This document shows positions 8,963 to 18,650 of a stretch of 64,000 bases of DNA, in pieces; position 1 is the stretch's first letter, and every line of letters begins with the position of its first letter. Position numbers and translations under genes: made by a program. The notes below the pieces were generated by a model. That model did no database searches and had not been told where the DNA came from. It was given only the letters and a program-made list of their open reading frames with translations. The DNA is taken from assembly GCA_036785705.1 (NCBI GenBank), contig JAWUZG010000174.1, positions 558,001-622,000 on the forward strand, in the 5' to 3' direction. The stretch is from Acanthornis magna (taxonomy: Eukaryota; Chordata; Aves; Passeriformes; Acanthizidae).

Positions 8963-9328
8963 CTAGCAGGGCCCGCAGGTGTCCCAGAGCTTCTTGCTGT
9001 AGCGGGGCAAGACGCAAGGGCTGCAGGCGGGAGCAGCGTAGGCTCTGCCAAAGGTGCAGAGGCCTCCCGAGGCCTGGGTGGCGCCGGCACCGTAGAGGCC
9101 GCCCAGCCCCAGGGAGCCGCCAAAGGCCGGTGCTCCGGAGGAGCCCACCACGGCTTGCTGGGGGAAGGAGCTGAGGATGGGGCCGGGGAAGGTGACCACC
9201 ACGGGGGGCGGCTGGATCAAGGCCGACGAGTCGGGGCACTGGCGGGTGCACAGCTCGTTGCAGCTCTCGGCGATGGGCTGGGGCACAGCCACGCTGGTTT
9301 TGGGTGGGCACAGGTCGTAGCAGGACAT
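8963..9328 (-). CDS. Feather-type beta-keratin (corneous beta-protein), copy 5
   Basis: Encodes the 121-residue beta-keratin with all ten cysteines, the intact beta-sheet core and the CGPC terminus. The one visible replacement is Arg10 to Lys. Exon 2 begins at 9,352, the intron is 9,459-9,353 (107 bp) and exon 1 ends at 9,460. Gene 6 is its divergent partner and gene 2 its palindrome mirror, sharing the class A 3' UTR. The coding sequence is intact, but its promoter is the most degraded of the six, so it may be expressed differently (inference). Confidence 0.95.
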   Translation of the reverse strand: MSCYDLCPPKTSVAVPQPIAESCNELCTRQCPDSSALIQPPPVVVTFPGPILSSFPQQAVVGSSGAPAFGGSLGLGGLYGAGATQASGGLCTFGRAYAAPACSPCVLPRYSKKLWDTCGPC

Positions 9329-9459
9329 CTTGGCGTGGGATGCGAGGGTGCTCTGCAAGAGAGGGCAGCCATGGCAGGAGAGCAGCAGAGGGCAGTGGCC
9401 AAGCCACAGGGGCCGGGGCTGGAGCAGGGAGCTGTGAGCAGAAGCGCTCGCACACTTAC

Positions 9460-9703
9460 CGTTGTCCCCGAGGAGGAGAAGGTGGCCAGGACAGTGCTTG
9501 GCCCAGCTGGGCCCAGGCAGGGCTTTTATAGCAGCCCCAGCATTGCTCAGCTCCAGCCGGGCCAGTGTGCACAGGGGACACTCCCTGATTCTCCTGCTGC
9601 TGACACCAGGGCTGTGTGGCCCCTGCCCCTCCCTGAGTCAGCATCCCCTGGTGCCACCCCAGCACATCCACTGCCCAAGCGTTCCTGCCCTTCCTGTCCC
9701 GTG
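9460..9703 (-). promoter_or_regulatory. Promoter and non-coding exon 1 of beta-keratin gene 5 (E-box lost)
   Basis: TATAAAA (9,530-9,524) and the AP-1/MARE-like site (9,640-9,634) are kept. The E-box position reads CCCGTG on the + strand (9,698-9,703) instead of CACGTG. The first of the four triplets between AP-1 and TATA is mutated, leaving three. Exon 1 is about 9,500 to 9,460 with the donor at 9,459. Confidence 0.8.
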
Positions 9704-10041
9704 AGCACCTTGATAGCGGGGATTTACCCGGAATGGGCACCTGGAAGATCTTTAATGGTCCAAACAGGGTGGGGCAGGGCTGGAATTGGCCAGAGCCAGG
9801 TGGACATCACTGCTCCTTGTCCCATGTAGCTCAGGGAAGAAATGGGTTTTTTGTCCCGAGCATAGCAGAGCTCCCTGGGCAGTGTCTGGAGGTGGATGGA
9901 GTCCTGCTCTGCTGGGCTGGACAGTGATGCACACATCCCCACTGCAGTGCAGACTCCTGCCGGTCATGCCCCAGACCCTGCAAACCCTCACAGGTGCCCC
10001 TGGAGCCCCTCACTGAGTGACATCCCTGCTATCAAGTCCCT
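9704..10041. other. Central spacer between divergent genes 5 and 6
   Basis: No gene is seen. It is related to the 3/4 spacer in the same orientation and to the 1/2 spacer in reverse, but is more diverged around 9,835-9,860. Confidence 0.6.
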
Positions 10042-10285
10042 CACGTGGCAGGAAGGGCAGGAATGCTTGGGCAGTGGATGTGCTGGGGTGGCACCAGGGG
10101 ATGCTGACTCAGGGAGGGGCAGGGGCCACACAGCCCTGGTGTCAGCAGCAGCAGCATCAGGGAGTGTCCCCTGTGCAGACTGGCCTGGCTGGAGCTGAGC
10201 AATGCTGGGGCTGCTATAAAAGCCCTGCCTGGGCCCAGCTGGGCCAAACACTGTCCTGGCCGCCTTCTCCTCCTCGGGGACAAGG
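10042..10285 (+). promoter_or_regulatory. Promoter and non-coding exon 1 of beta-keratin gene 6
   Basis: E-box CACGTG (10,042-10,047), AP-1/MARE-like TGACTCA (10,105-10,111), four CAG triplets, TATAAAA (10,215-10,221), exon 1 from about 10,245 to 10,285, donor GTAAGT (10,286-10,291). The intron ends at 10,392. Confidence 0.85.
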
Positions 10286-10416
10286 GTAAGTGTGCGAGCG
10301 CTTCTGCTCACAGCTCCCTGCTCCAGCCCCGGCCCCTGTGGCTCGGCCACTGCCCTCTGCTGCTCTCCTGCCATGGCTGCCCTCTCTTGCAGAGCACCCT
10401 CGCATCCCACGCCAAG

Positions 10417-10782
10417 ATGTCCTGCTACGACCTGTGCCCACCCAGAACCAGCGTGGCTGTGCCCCAGCCCATCGCCGAGAGCTGCAACGAGCTGTGCACC
10501 CGCCAGTGCCCCGACTCGTCGGCCTTGATCCAGCCGCCCCCCGTGGTGGTCACCTTCCCCGGCCCCATCCTCAGCTCCTTCCCCCAGCAAGCCGTGGTGG
10601 GCTCCTCCGGAGCACCGGCCTTTGGCGGCTCCCTGGGGCTGGGCAGCCTCTACGGTGCCGGCGCCACCCAGGCCTCGGGAGGCCTCTGCACCTTTGGCAG
10701 AGCCTACGCTGCTCCCGCCTGCAGCCCTTGCGTCTTGCCCCGCTACAGCAAGAAGCTCTGGGACACCTGCGGGCCCTGCTAG
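10417..10782 (+). CDS. Feather-type beta-keratin (corneous beta-protein), copy 6
   Basis: Encodes 121 residues with the family N-terminus, the beta-sheet core at about 32-63, ten cysteines and a CGPC end. The one visible replacement is Gly77 to Ser in the Gly/Leu segment (GLGSLYG). Exon 2 starts at 10,393 after a 107-bp intron, and the ATG is 24 nt later. It is the outermost copy on the right, and no further keratin gene follows in the window. It is the mirror of the partial gene at the left edge. Confidence 0.95.
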   Translation: MSCYDLCPPRTSVAVPQPIAESCNELCTRQCPDSSALIQPPPVVVTFPGPILSSFPQQAVVGSSGAPAFGGSLGLGSLYGAGATQASGGLCTFGRAYAAPACSPCVLPRYSKKLWDTCGPC

Positions 10783-11085
10783 AGCCACAGCCAGCAGCCC
10801 TGTAGTGCCTTGGCAGCCTCAGCCTCACTCAACCTCTCTTTTCTCCTCCCCTGCCCCTCTCCCCAGGCCGCCTCTCCCCCTCCTTGCTCCTGCCTGTGCC
10901 CACAGTCCTGACTCCACCATGGTCCCTCAGGGTGCTGCCTTCTCTTGGCAGCAGCCCCTGCCTGGGACAAGCCTGAAGGAGCAGCTCTAGAGAAGCCTGC
11001 GGAGAAATCCTGCCCATGCCTTCTGTATCTGTGTCCAGTGTGTTCTTTGCTGTGCTTCTAATAAAACAATCCTGCATCCAACTCC
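10783..11085 (+). other. 3' UTR class B of gene 6 with poly(A) signal
   Basis: AATAAA lies at 11,060-11,065. The UTR is nearly identical to that of gene 4. Confidence 0.85.
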
Positions 11086-11550
11086 TGCCTCTCTGGATTT
11101 ACTCTCAATGCCCAGCATGGGCTGCAGGGCTTCCTCTCCCTGCACGTGGCTCCCTCAAGTCCAGTCAGGGCAGTCTCTTGTCCCCATCCTTGCCAGCCAG
11201 AGCTGCCTTTGGGCAGATCCCCCAGCCCTGGCAGCTGTCACCCCACACGGTCTTGCAGGTGAGCTCTAAGGGCTCTGCCTGAACACAGGAATCTCCCCTG
11301 CCTGCAGCACATGAGACCAGGGGCTGTTTCATACCTCCAGTCAGGCTGTGAAAGTGTGGGGCTGTCCCTGGGGCTGGAAACCATTCATGGCCAAAGGCTG
11401 CCAGGGCTCAACCACTTTCTGCTTCCATGGCTCTGCAGAAGTCATTGGAACTGACATCAAACAGGAGGCTTCCCCTTCCCTATGCCCTGTACATTACATT
11501 GCCTTGTCATCAGTGCCTTTTCCATCTCCTTCTCCTTTTCCTTTTCCTCC
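11086..11550. other. Right end of the keratin unit
   Basis: No gene is seen. It repeats the flank found after gene 4 and carries the uninterrupted version of the site that the LTR at 7,071 occupies in the inner unit. A short pyrimidine remnant at 11,515-11,550 replaces the long tract, and similarity to the array stops here. Confidence 0.7.
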
Positions 11551-11943
11551 TCTAGAGAGATGAGTGCTGCTCCGGGAATGACTGCTGAGGTGTCCCAGGT
11601 TAGTGGCAGCATCACTGTCCCCAGGTGACAGAGCAGACTTGCTAATGGAACTTTTCATATCTGCGACAGAATAAACCCTTCCAGGCTGCCTTTGGCATCC
11701 CTTTGCACTCGACATCAGCTGATGCACAGCGGGGTCGGGCGATGTTGCCGTGTTCCTGCTGGTCTCCTGATGTCATTTTTGCTGGTGTCCCCCTGGTTCT
11801 TGGACAGATTTTTTATGTCTCTGTTTCACACTGTTTGTTTTGTCTGTGGTCACTCCGCATGTGTTTGTGTCATAGATTCATGTGTAAAAAATATTAAAAA
11901 CTGTAACTTTTCTTATCTCTTTGCATATAAATATATATATATG

Positions 11944-11981
<38 letters not shown>

Positions 11982-12189
11982 AATTGATTTCCAAATTCAG
12001 CCCCGTATGTAGTATTTTATATGCAGGATCTTAGAGCCTAAGAAATTTTAAATACAGACATATGTCTTGAAAATAGAAGTATCATTTTTGTGTTTATGAA
12101 TTCAACAATAAAGGCCCTAAAAACGGGAGGAAAGACAATCTCCATGAAGGCAATAGATACAGCCCTGTGTACTCACAAGTTTTTTGGCC
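11551..12189. other. AT-rich junction with TA/CA microsatellite
   Basis: No gene is seen. It contains a compound (TA)n(CA)n(TA)n microsatellite at about 11,928-11,982. It separates the keratin array from the CpG island. Confidence 0.7.
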
Positions 12190-13335
12190 CTTATTGGAAC
12201 ACAAAGTTCGAGAAATCGGCTGCGTCTTGAATCGCTGCTGCCACCTGGTGATGAGCGCGAGCTACTGCGCATGTGCGCTGTTTTTAATGGCTCGGTGGTG
12301 TCTCCTGCAGGCCAAAAGCGATACTGCAACTGCCAAATGAGCGCATGCGCACTGACTAAAACGGCTCGCTCTCTCCACCCGCAGATAAAAAGCGGTACTG
12401 CCGTTAGAGTGCGCGCATGCGCAGTCATTTGCCGTGGTGTCGCCGTGCCTGCCACCGCCTCCCGTCAGCCCTGCCACTGCCATTGCCACTGCCACCGCCT
12501 CCCGCCGGCCCTGGCGCGCGCGCGGTGCCCGGGAGCAGAGTGGAAGCACCAGGCGCAAGTCCCGGCTGCGGCAGCAGTGGCGGGCGAGGGCGGGGTAGGG
12601 AGCCCGGGGAGGAGCGCGGCGATTGCCGAGTGCCATTGGGCTGCGGCTGCAGGAACTCACGTGACAACACACTCAAGATGGCGGCGGAGCAAGGGACGGC
12701 GTCATTCCACTTTCAAGATGGCGGCCACGACAGGAAGTTCCGTCAAAAACACTCAAAATGGCGGACGGGCTGAAACTTGCAGGGCCACACTCAAGATGGC
12801 GACAGCTCACTGGCAATGACACCTACCACACTCAAGATGGCAGCTTGGGCGCGGGAGTCACACCGTCCTTCCTAATATGGCGGCAGGCTACGCGTACGCT
12901 CTGGGGAAGGACAAAATTGGCACCGCGGTAGAATCTGTGTCCTCAGAAAGGCGTCTTCCCACCTGAGCCAGACCCCAGCTTGCAGCGCGATCCCGCCATT
13001 GTGGGGACAAGGGTCATGGGCCGGCGGAGGCGGGCGGTGACAGGCAGCGGCGGCGCAGCTGAGGCCCGAGGACCCCTCGAGGTACCGCGGCGCAGGGCGG
13101 GAGCGCGGCTGTGGCGGCGGCACCGGGACGGACCCTGAGGGGCTCCTCGGCCTCTCCCCGCGCTCCCGCCGCTCCCCGGGCCGCCCAGCCCTGCTCACCG
13201 CGCCGCGGAAATGCTGTGGAGGCTGCGACCTGCCGGCTTTCCCCCTTTCCAGAAGCGGTGGAGCAGCGGCAGCGAGAGCGGCTGCGGTGTCAGTTCTGTG
13301 ATCGCATCGTACAGTGTCAGCGGGGCGATGTAAGC
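12190..13335 (+). promoter_or_regulatory. CpG-island promoter with NRF1- and YY1-like sites
   Basis: GC- and CpG-rich sequence, sharply different from its flanks. Three NRF1-like palindromes are visible: TGCGCATGTGCGC (12,266-12,278, imperfect), GCGCATGCGC (12,341-12,350) and GCGCATGCGCA (12,413-12,423). Six YY1-like sites follow, plus an ETS-like CAGGAAGTTCCG near 12,731. This combination is typical of promoters of broadly expressed genes, and the YY1 orientation suggests + strand transcription. Potential splice donors exist on + (GATGTAAGC near 13,330) and on - (GGTGAGC near 13,199). The gene it serves is not identified. Confidence 0.7.
12675..12884 (+). repeat. Phased array of six YY1-like ATGGCGGC motifs
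   Basis: Motifs start at 12,675, 12,715, 12,755, 12,793, 12,834 and about 12,874, giving steps of 40, 40, 38, 41 and about 40 bp. Four carry the extended context CACACTCAAGATGGCG or its one-base variant CTCAAAATGGCG. All are on the + strand. Confidence 0.8.
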
Positions 13336-13341
13336 AGGTAG
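13111..13341 (+). other. Possible first coding exon (unrecognised)
   Basis: An open frame of 76 codons within the CpG island starts MAAAPGRTLRG and ends in a more complex segment (RCQFCDRIVQC). A candidate donor (GAT|GTAAGC) lies just before the stop. The frame may be chance in GC-rich DNA, and no matching downstream exon was recognised. Confidence 0.15.
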
Positions 13342-13378
13342 CTAAGTCGAAATAGAGAAGTCTGAAATGATACTGAAG

Positions 13379-13828
13379 TGTCAGGAAAAATTAATCCACA
13401 AACGCCAGAGGTTTATATCCAAAAAGGAGACAGAGAAGTCCTGTAACTTTATTCGTGAATAAAGGGAGAGGTCATGGGCATTTCCCATGGGGTCTCTCAG
13501 ATTGCTAGAGGACGCAGCCTCTTTTTATCCTAATTTCCCGGCCGCAGTTCCCTCTCCCTTTTCCCATAGGCTGAGGTACTCGAGAGGTACAGACTTCCCC
13601 GAACGCCTAATGCAGACATATGTAATACACATCCCTCCTAATGCAGACACCCTCAATACAAAACCTCCCTTCTTTTTCTTATGTCTCTGTTCCTGTAGTT
13701 TATTAACACAGTTTTGGGGGAGTCAATCGGTGGAATTCCTATGGAAATCCTTGCAATTGTTCTATTTCTCAGTATAGGCCTTATCTTACCAGCAGTTTGT
13801 TTGTAAGGACACTCCTGTATTCCTTTCA
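13379..13828 (-). mobile_element. Solo LTR of an endogenous retrovirus
   Basis: A 450-bp block with TG...CA ends and a perfect 5-bp target-site duplication TGAAG (13,374-13,378 and 13,829-13,833). On the minus strand a poly(A) signal AATAAA (13,453-13,448) lies about 70 nt from the 3' end and a TATA-like ATAAAAAG near 13,522-13,529. It sits right beside the CpG island. There are no internal genes. Confidence 0.8.
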
Positions 13829-15270
13829 TGAAGTGTCAAAATACGGAAGTCTAAACAGTGTTTTGTGTATGTGTCAATAGATCTCTAAGTTTAAATAGGT
13901 ATTCTATATAATAAGTGCAAATAGACATAGTCTAAGTAGATGAGTGTAAATATGTAAAGGTGTGTGTGTGGGCAATAACAAAGCAGTTTTGGGGAAAGGT
14001 TTTGGTTTCTGTCTACATAGCAGATTTGTCTTTCTCAGAAGCCCCAAACTGTGAAACTTCTTTCAAAAACTGCATAGATTTATGCAGGCAGCAACCAAAA
14101 TACCCTACATTGTCATGGAAAAAAATAAAAGCAAAAATCCTGAAATTTTATGTTGTGGAAAAGCACTGGAACAGTTCTGTAAAGGTTCAACACAGTTTGT
14201 CTCCCAGAAAACCCAACTGAACTGGCTGAGATAACACACAGGCGATTCACTGGATCTTCTGGGTTATTATTGAATTTTGCCGAATATTTTTGACCTGGTT
14301 AAATTGCAGGAAATCTGCACCAAAAACCTGCAGCCATGAAGCACAATAAGCTGTGCTGCAGAACTCTGTGGCCTTGGTTTGCCCCTGACTGTACCTGTTT
14401 AGGTGTTCCCCTGCTGTGGGATCAGCGCTGCCTCAGAGCAGTGGGCGTGGCCAGATCCCAAGGGCTGCAGTTAAACCCCACAGAGGCTTTTTGGAGCAGG
14501 TGGGTGGTACCAAGGCAGAGCTGCTCGGGGATGGAGGTGGAAACTGAAGCCCTCACAGGGAAAGGTGTCTGATAATGACAATCCTCAGTTTTTTTCCTAT
14601 GACAGCAGCTATCCTTTGTCATTCCCACTGTTTGCAGGGGGTGAAAACAGCCTTGAGGATTTGCTTCTGGGAACAATGATCCGTTTCCTAATGTGAGCCC
14701 TTGAAACAGAACTGAGGATGTGTGAGAAATGAGGATGGTGCCGATGGAGTGATGGGAATGGAGAGTCCGTAGTGAATGTTGTCTTGTGAGTCTCCTGATG
14801 TGCCTGATCTAATGCTGTCACCAAGTGATCTTGTGCTGTCACCAAGTCACCTCATTCTGATTTAAACCATCTTGGAATCTGCTGGAAATACAGCTTGGAC
14901 TATAAAATGCATGTGGGAAACTCTGTGGAAAACTCCCAAGGCCCAGCTTTAAGGGTGTGCAGCTTCTGAACAACACAAATAATTCAGATTCCCACAGAAA
15001 CCTGCTTGGCCGTGGTTTGGGGCAGGGGTGTCAGAAAAGTGATATCTTCAGTGCCACCTTAGTGGTTGCTATCCTTGGAGCTGCCAAGGTCAGAACAAAA
15101 TGGTGTTCATGCCCCACTTGCAAACCACATAGCAGGATCGAAGGGGTAACTGGGTATGTTTTTCCTGCTTTATGATCTGTTAATGATACCCTGAAGTGCT
15201 CTGGCTCATACAGTCTGTAACTGCTTCCAGTGACTGTCTGTGCAGCTGGGTCAGTCCCTGAGTGTCCCCT
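13829..15270. other. Non-coding, no gene seen
   Basis: AT-rich sequence without recognisable exons, long repeats or RNA genes. Confidence 0.5.
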
Positions 15271-15274
15271 GGAG

Positions 15275-15375
15275 TCCCTGAGGTTGGAAAAGCCCTTTGA
15301 GACGATTGGGTCTGACTGCTGCCCCAGCACTGCCAAGGCCACCCCTGACCCGTGTCCCCAGGTGCCACATCAGGG
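15275..15375 (-). mobile_element. CR1 LINE 3' fragment
   Basis: Matches the reverse complement of the CR1 3' region (TGAGGTTGGAAAAGCC onward). It is probably the 3' half of the copy continued at 15,666-15,780, with about 290 bp inserted or rearranged between. Confidence 0.7.
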
Positions 15376-15665
15376 AGTACCCACTGAGTGACATGAATTG
15401 GGGTGAGGGCTGCAGGCACTGACAGTGTTATTGCTCACTGGCAGTGGGGCTGGGGGGTCCCAGAGGGGCTCCAAAACCCCTGGCCTCCAACCCCTGGCTG
15501 GTGCAGAGAACACAGAGTACAGGGGAGAGCCGCCCGAAGGCAGGCTTGGGACAGTTTCCCTGCAGTTCAGGGAGCCTGTGCCTGAACCACCTTTAACTCC
15601 AGTGTGTTTGGCATCTTTTTGTAGGTGTAGGGTTTTTTATGCACTTGGAAACAGATTTTGGGATC

Positions 15666-15780
15666 GGCTCTGGGCAAGCTGTGCCAGGGCCTCACCACCC
15701 TCACAGGGAGGAATTTCCTCCCAATATCCCATCTAAATCTACCCTCCTTCAGCTTAAGACATTCCCCTTTGTCCAAAGTC
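15666..15780 (-). mobile_element. CR1 LINE fragment
   Basis: Typical CR1 block (CTCACCACCCTCACAGGGAG, then ATTTCCTCCCAATATCCC) in minus orientation. No gene is seen around it. Confidence 0.75.
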
Positions 15781-17001
15781 CTTCTGCCACGGGCAGCTGC
15801 TGCTGCAATGTTTGCTTTTTATGTTACATTGCATTTATCTACTGCTCAGTACAAGGGACACCTTAGGAAGTAATGCTGCCATGTTCTGTTGTCCTCTTGC
15901 CTCCAGATAGTCCCATCCCAATGAATTCAGGTTTGATTTCATTCCTAAAGCCAGATTTTAGCACAAGCTAATTTTACTTAGAGCAGTAGTACCTTCAAGG
16001 AACTTTCAGATAATAAAACAGGAGTGGAAAGGAGTCTCCAAATGCTTTGACATGTGGCTGTGCCCTCCTGGTGTCCAGCTGAATCCCTCCTTTCTCCAGG
16101 ACAGCCCTGGCTGTTGAGGACAAACTGTGTGAGGTCTCTGCCTGTGCTGGCTGCTTCTGAGTGAAGATGAAAAAACCCACAGCAATGTGTCCAACTGGGA
16201 AGTTTGTGCATTCCTATGGCAGCATCATATACTTTCACCAGTCAGTATTCCTGGGCTCCATCTCCCACTGCAGCCAAACTCGATTTGAACAAACTGGGTG
16301 ACACTAAGCATCTCCTGCAGCCTTTTGAATAGCTAATATTTAATATGTAATATTTAGTAGCTAATATTTGATGTCTGATAATTAAAATTTAATCTTTAAT
16401 TAATTGAATATTTAAAGCCTATGATTTGGCTTCCCCTACATGCACGTTATCCCTTTTCCCAGCCCTCCTTCCCAGTGTGTCGGATCCTGTTCCCTTCTCC
16501 CTGTCTGCAGGTGACACCTCTGAGTTTGTAGCAGAATTGCAACAAGGAACTTGAGATAAATTCCTGATGTTTAGGAACACTTCCACAGCCAGAAATCAGA
16601 CTCTTCCTTGTACTGATTGTTACTGATTTAGGGAATGTGCCTAGAGGAGCACAGGAATTCTTTGCTGTCTGGATATCGAGGTTCTTTAAACTCTCCTAAG
16701 CAGGAAGGAATTCCAAACTGCACTGCTGGAATCACATTGAAATGAAAGCATTGCCTGTTTTATTTATTGGTGGCAAGATTGAGAAGAAAGGATCTGCCCA
16801 TGTTTATATGCTATATAGGAAATAAAAACTAGGAATAATTTGGATTTTTTTTTTTTTTTTGCTTATGTTGTTGGTGAGTTTTGTTTTAGGATACTCTTCT
16901 TGCCTACTTGCTTTTTCCCCATAGAAGGTGTTTCATGTCTGGTGCTTCCCTGAATAAAATATATCTTTCAATAATGTCCTGAACTTAAACCAATTTGTGG
17001 T
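15781..17001. other. Non-coding, AT-rich, no gene seen
   Basis: Contains AT-rich cryptic repeats with TAATATTTA motifs at 16,325-16,420 and a poly(T) run near 16,845-16,860. Confidence 0.5.
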
Positions 17002-17380
17002 CACAGGATCACAGTATCATTGAGGTTGGAAAAGCTCTTCAGGATCATTGAGTCCAAGCTGTGCCCGATCCCCACCTTGTCACCAGCCCAGGGCACTGAG
17101 TGCCATCTCCAGGCCTTCCTTGGACACCGCCAGGGATGGGGACTCCAAACCTCCCTGGACAGCCCCTGCCAATGCCTGACCACCCTTTCCAGGAAGAAAT
17201 TCCTCCTGATGTCCAACCTGACCAACCTGTCACAGCTTGAGGCCATTTCCCCTTGTACTGTCCCTTTTTGCCTGGGAGCAGAGCCTGAGTCCCCAGCTCC
17301 CATCAGGAGTTGTGGAGAGCCAGAAGGTCCCCCCTGAGCCTCCTTTTCCACAGGCTGAGGCCCCCCCCCAGCTCCCTCAT
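17002..17380 (-). mobile_element. CR1 LINE 3' end, about 380 bp
   Basis: One of the longer CR1 copies here. It starts at the 3' terminus (ATCACAGTATCATTGAGG) and runs into the GGCTGAGGC segment of the element. Confidence 0.85.
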
Positions 17381-18200
17381 GGTGATAAAAGTCTATATCA
17401 GAGATTTTAAACCTTTCCCTCCTACTTGTAACTGTTGAATTATTATCTCCTTTTTTTATATCTGGAGCCCTCAACTCAGCAACCAAGTTCTACCAAGACT
17501 GTCAGTGCTCCAAAGCTGCACCCTTATCCCAGGAATTTGGTGCCTGAATCCAGAACTGATGTTAGAAAAGTAACATTAAATGTGTAAACTCCTATTTCAT
17601 TTGACAGGAAAGCTGTGAGGGTGCAGAAGAGAATCCTTACATCCAGTATGTTGACTATTCCAGGACAAAAAACATCCAGAGCAAATTCCAAAGGGAGAAT
17701 CTCTCACTAAGGCTCTTCCTGCTGCCTTGGAATTGGCACCTCTGGGAAATAGGATTTCCTGACTCAAAGAACTTCAGGGGCTTATTTTAAACCCAAAGTT
17801 ATTTCCCTATAGAAATAACTATTTTTATAGGGAAATTTCAGGTTCCTGCGGAGCAGCTTTTGGGAAGCTCCTGTAGGGAAGAAGGTTATGCATTTTGCCA
17901 GGGAGATTTCCTGGGAACAGGATTAGAACCAAGATCCTGCAGAAACACTGCCAGTGCTCAGGTGGGGCAGGAGGGCTGGACTGGAGACCTTCCCACAAAT
18001 CTTCTGCCCTTTTGGAGCCCCAGGGACACCCCAGGCTTGTTTAGCCTGGTGTGCAGAGCACTGGAGAGGGGAAAAGGGGGATAAAGGAGGGCACAAAACA
18101 TCCATTTTGTACTCACTGGCTGAGATTTGTGGGTTTGGGGGGTTGATTAGGCAGCAGGAGGGTTGTGTCCCTGAGGAGGGAGGAGAGAGGGGCACACAGG
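17381..18200. other. Non-coding, no gene seen
   Basis: Unique-looking sequence. Short open frames lack start, splice or domain support. Confidence 0.4.
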
Positions 18201-18204
18201 GAAA

Positions 18205-18650
18205 GAAACAATCATAGAATGGCCTGGGTTGGATAAAAATCATCTGGAAAGGATGTCAAATAAAGGAAGCCAAGAGCCAGGAGTGGAGCTCCAATGTCAG
18301 AGCAGGCTTAGAAAGGCTCTCCAGAACCCACATTCTGAGGGCTGTTTGCCAGCCCTCTCTGGGAACTGGAGCTGTGGCTCAGAGCAGAGCAGGGATTTCA
18401 TCAGGCTGGTCACCAGCTCGGACACCTGCAGAGTCTGTGGGGATCCCAGAATCATGGAATGGTTAAGGCTGGTAAAGCCCTTTGGGATCATGGAGTGCAG
18501 CCATTAACCCAGAACTGCCAGGGCCACCACCAGCCTCACCCTGCAGGTTTCATCCTGTGCAGGAGCCCCAGGCTGACCTGAGGAAGTGCTAATATCAATT
18601 ATGGGATACAGAATCCCAGAATATCCCGAGCTGGAACGGATCAGCGAAAC
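18205..18650 (-). mobile_element. Three short CR1 3'-terminal fragments
   Basis: CR1-like termini begin near 18,209, 18,444 and 18,606 (for example CCCAGAATCATGGAATGG), all in minus orientation, suggesting repeated insertion or fragmentation. Confidence 0.65.

Larger units (their letters stand above)
1..11550. repeat. Large palindromic beta-keratin array
   Basis: The array reads as its own reverse complement around position ~5,528. Gene 3 (ATG at 4,976) mirrors gene 4 (ATG at 6,080). Gene 2 (ATG at 1,045, poly(A) at 1,571) mirrors gene 5 (ATG at 9,328, poly(A) at 8,802). The left-edge gene mirrors gene 6. Non-coding sequence mirrors too: the segment at 1,674-1,740 is the reverse complement of 8,470-8,530, and 360-440 that of 9,937-10,011. 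Base 1 pairs with about 10,372, so the left arm continues outside the window. Arm offsets change where one arm carries insertions. Each divergent gene pair is also a smaller inverted repeat. This is seen by eye alignment; exact identity was not computed. Confidence 0.9.

Noticed and set aside
12184..12819. Open frame of 211 codons in the CpG island
   Set aside because: It covers the NRF1 and YY1 motifs and has low-complexity His/Cys/Ala composition from GC-rich repeats; it is better read as promoter DNA.
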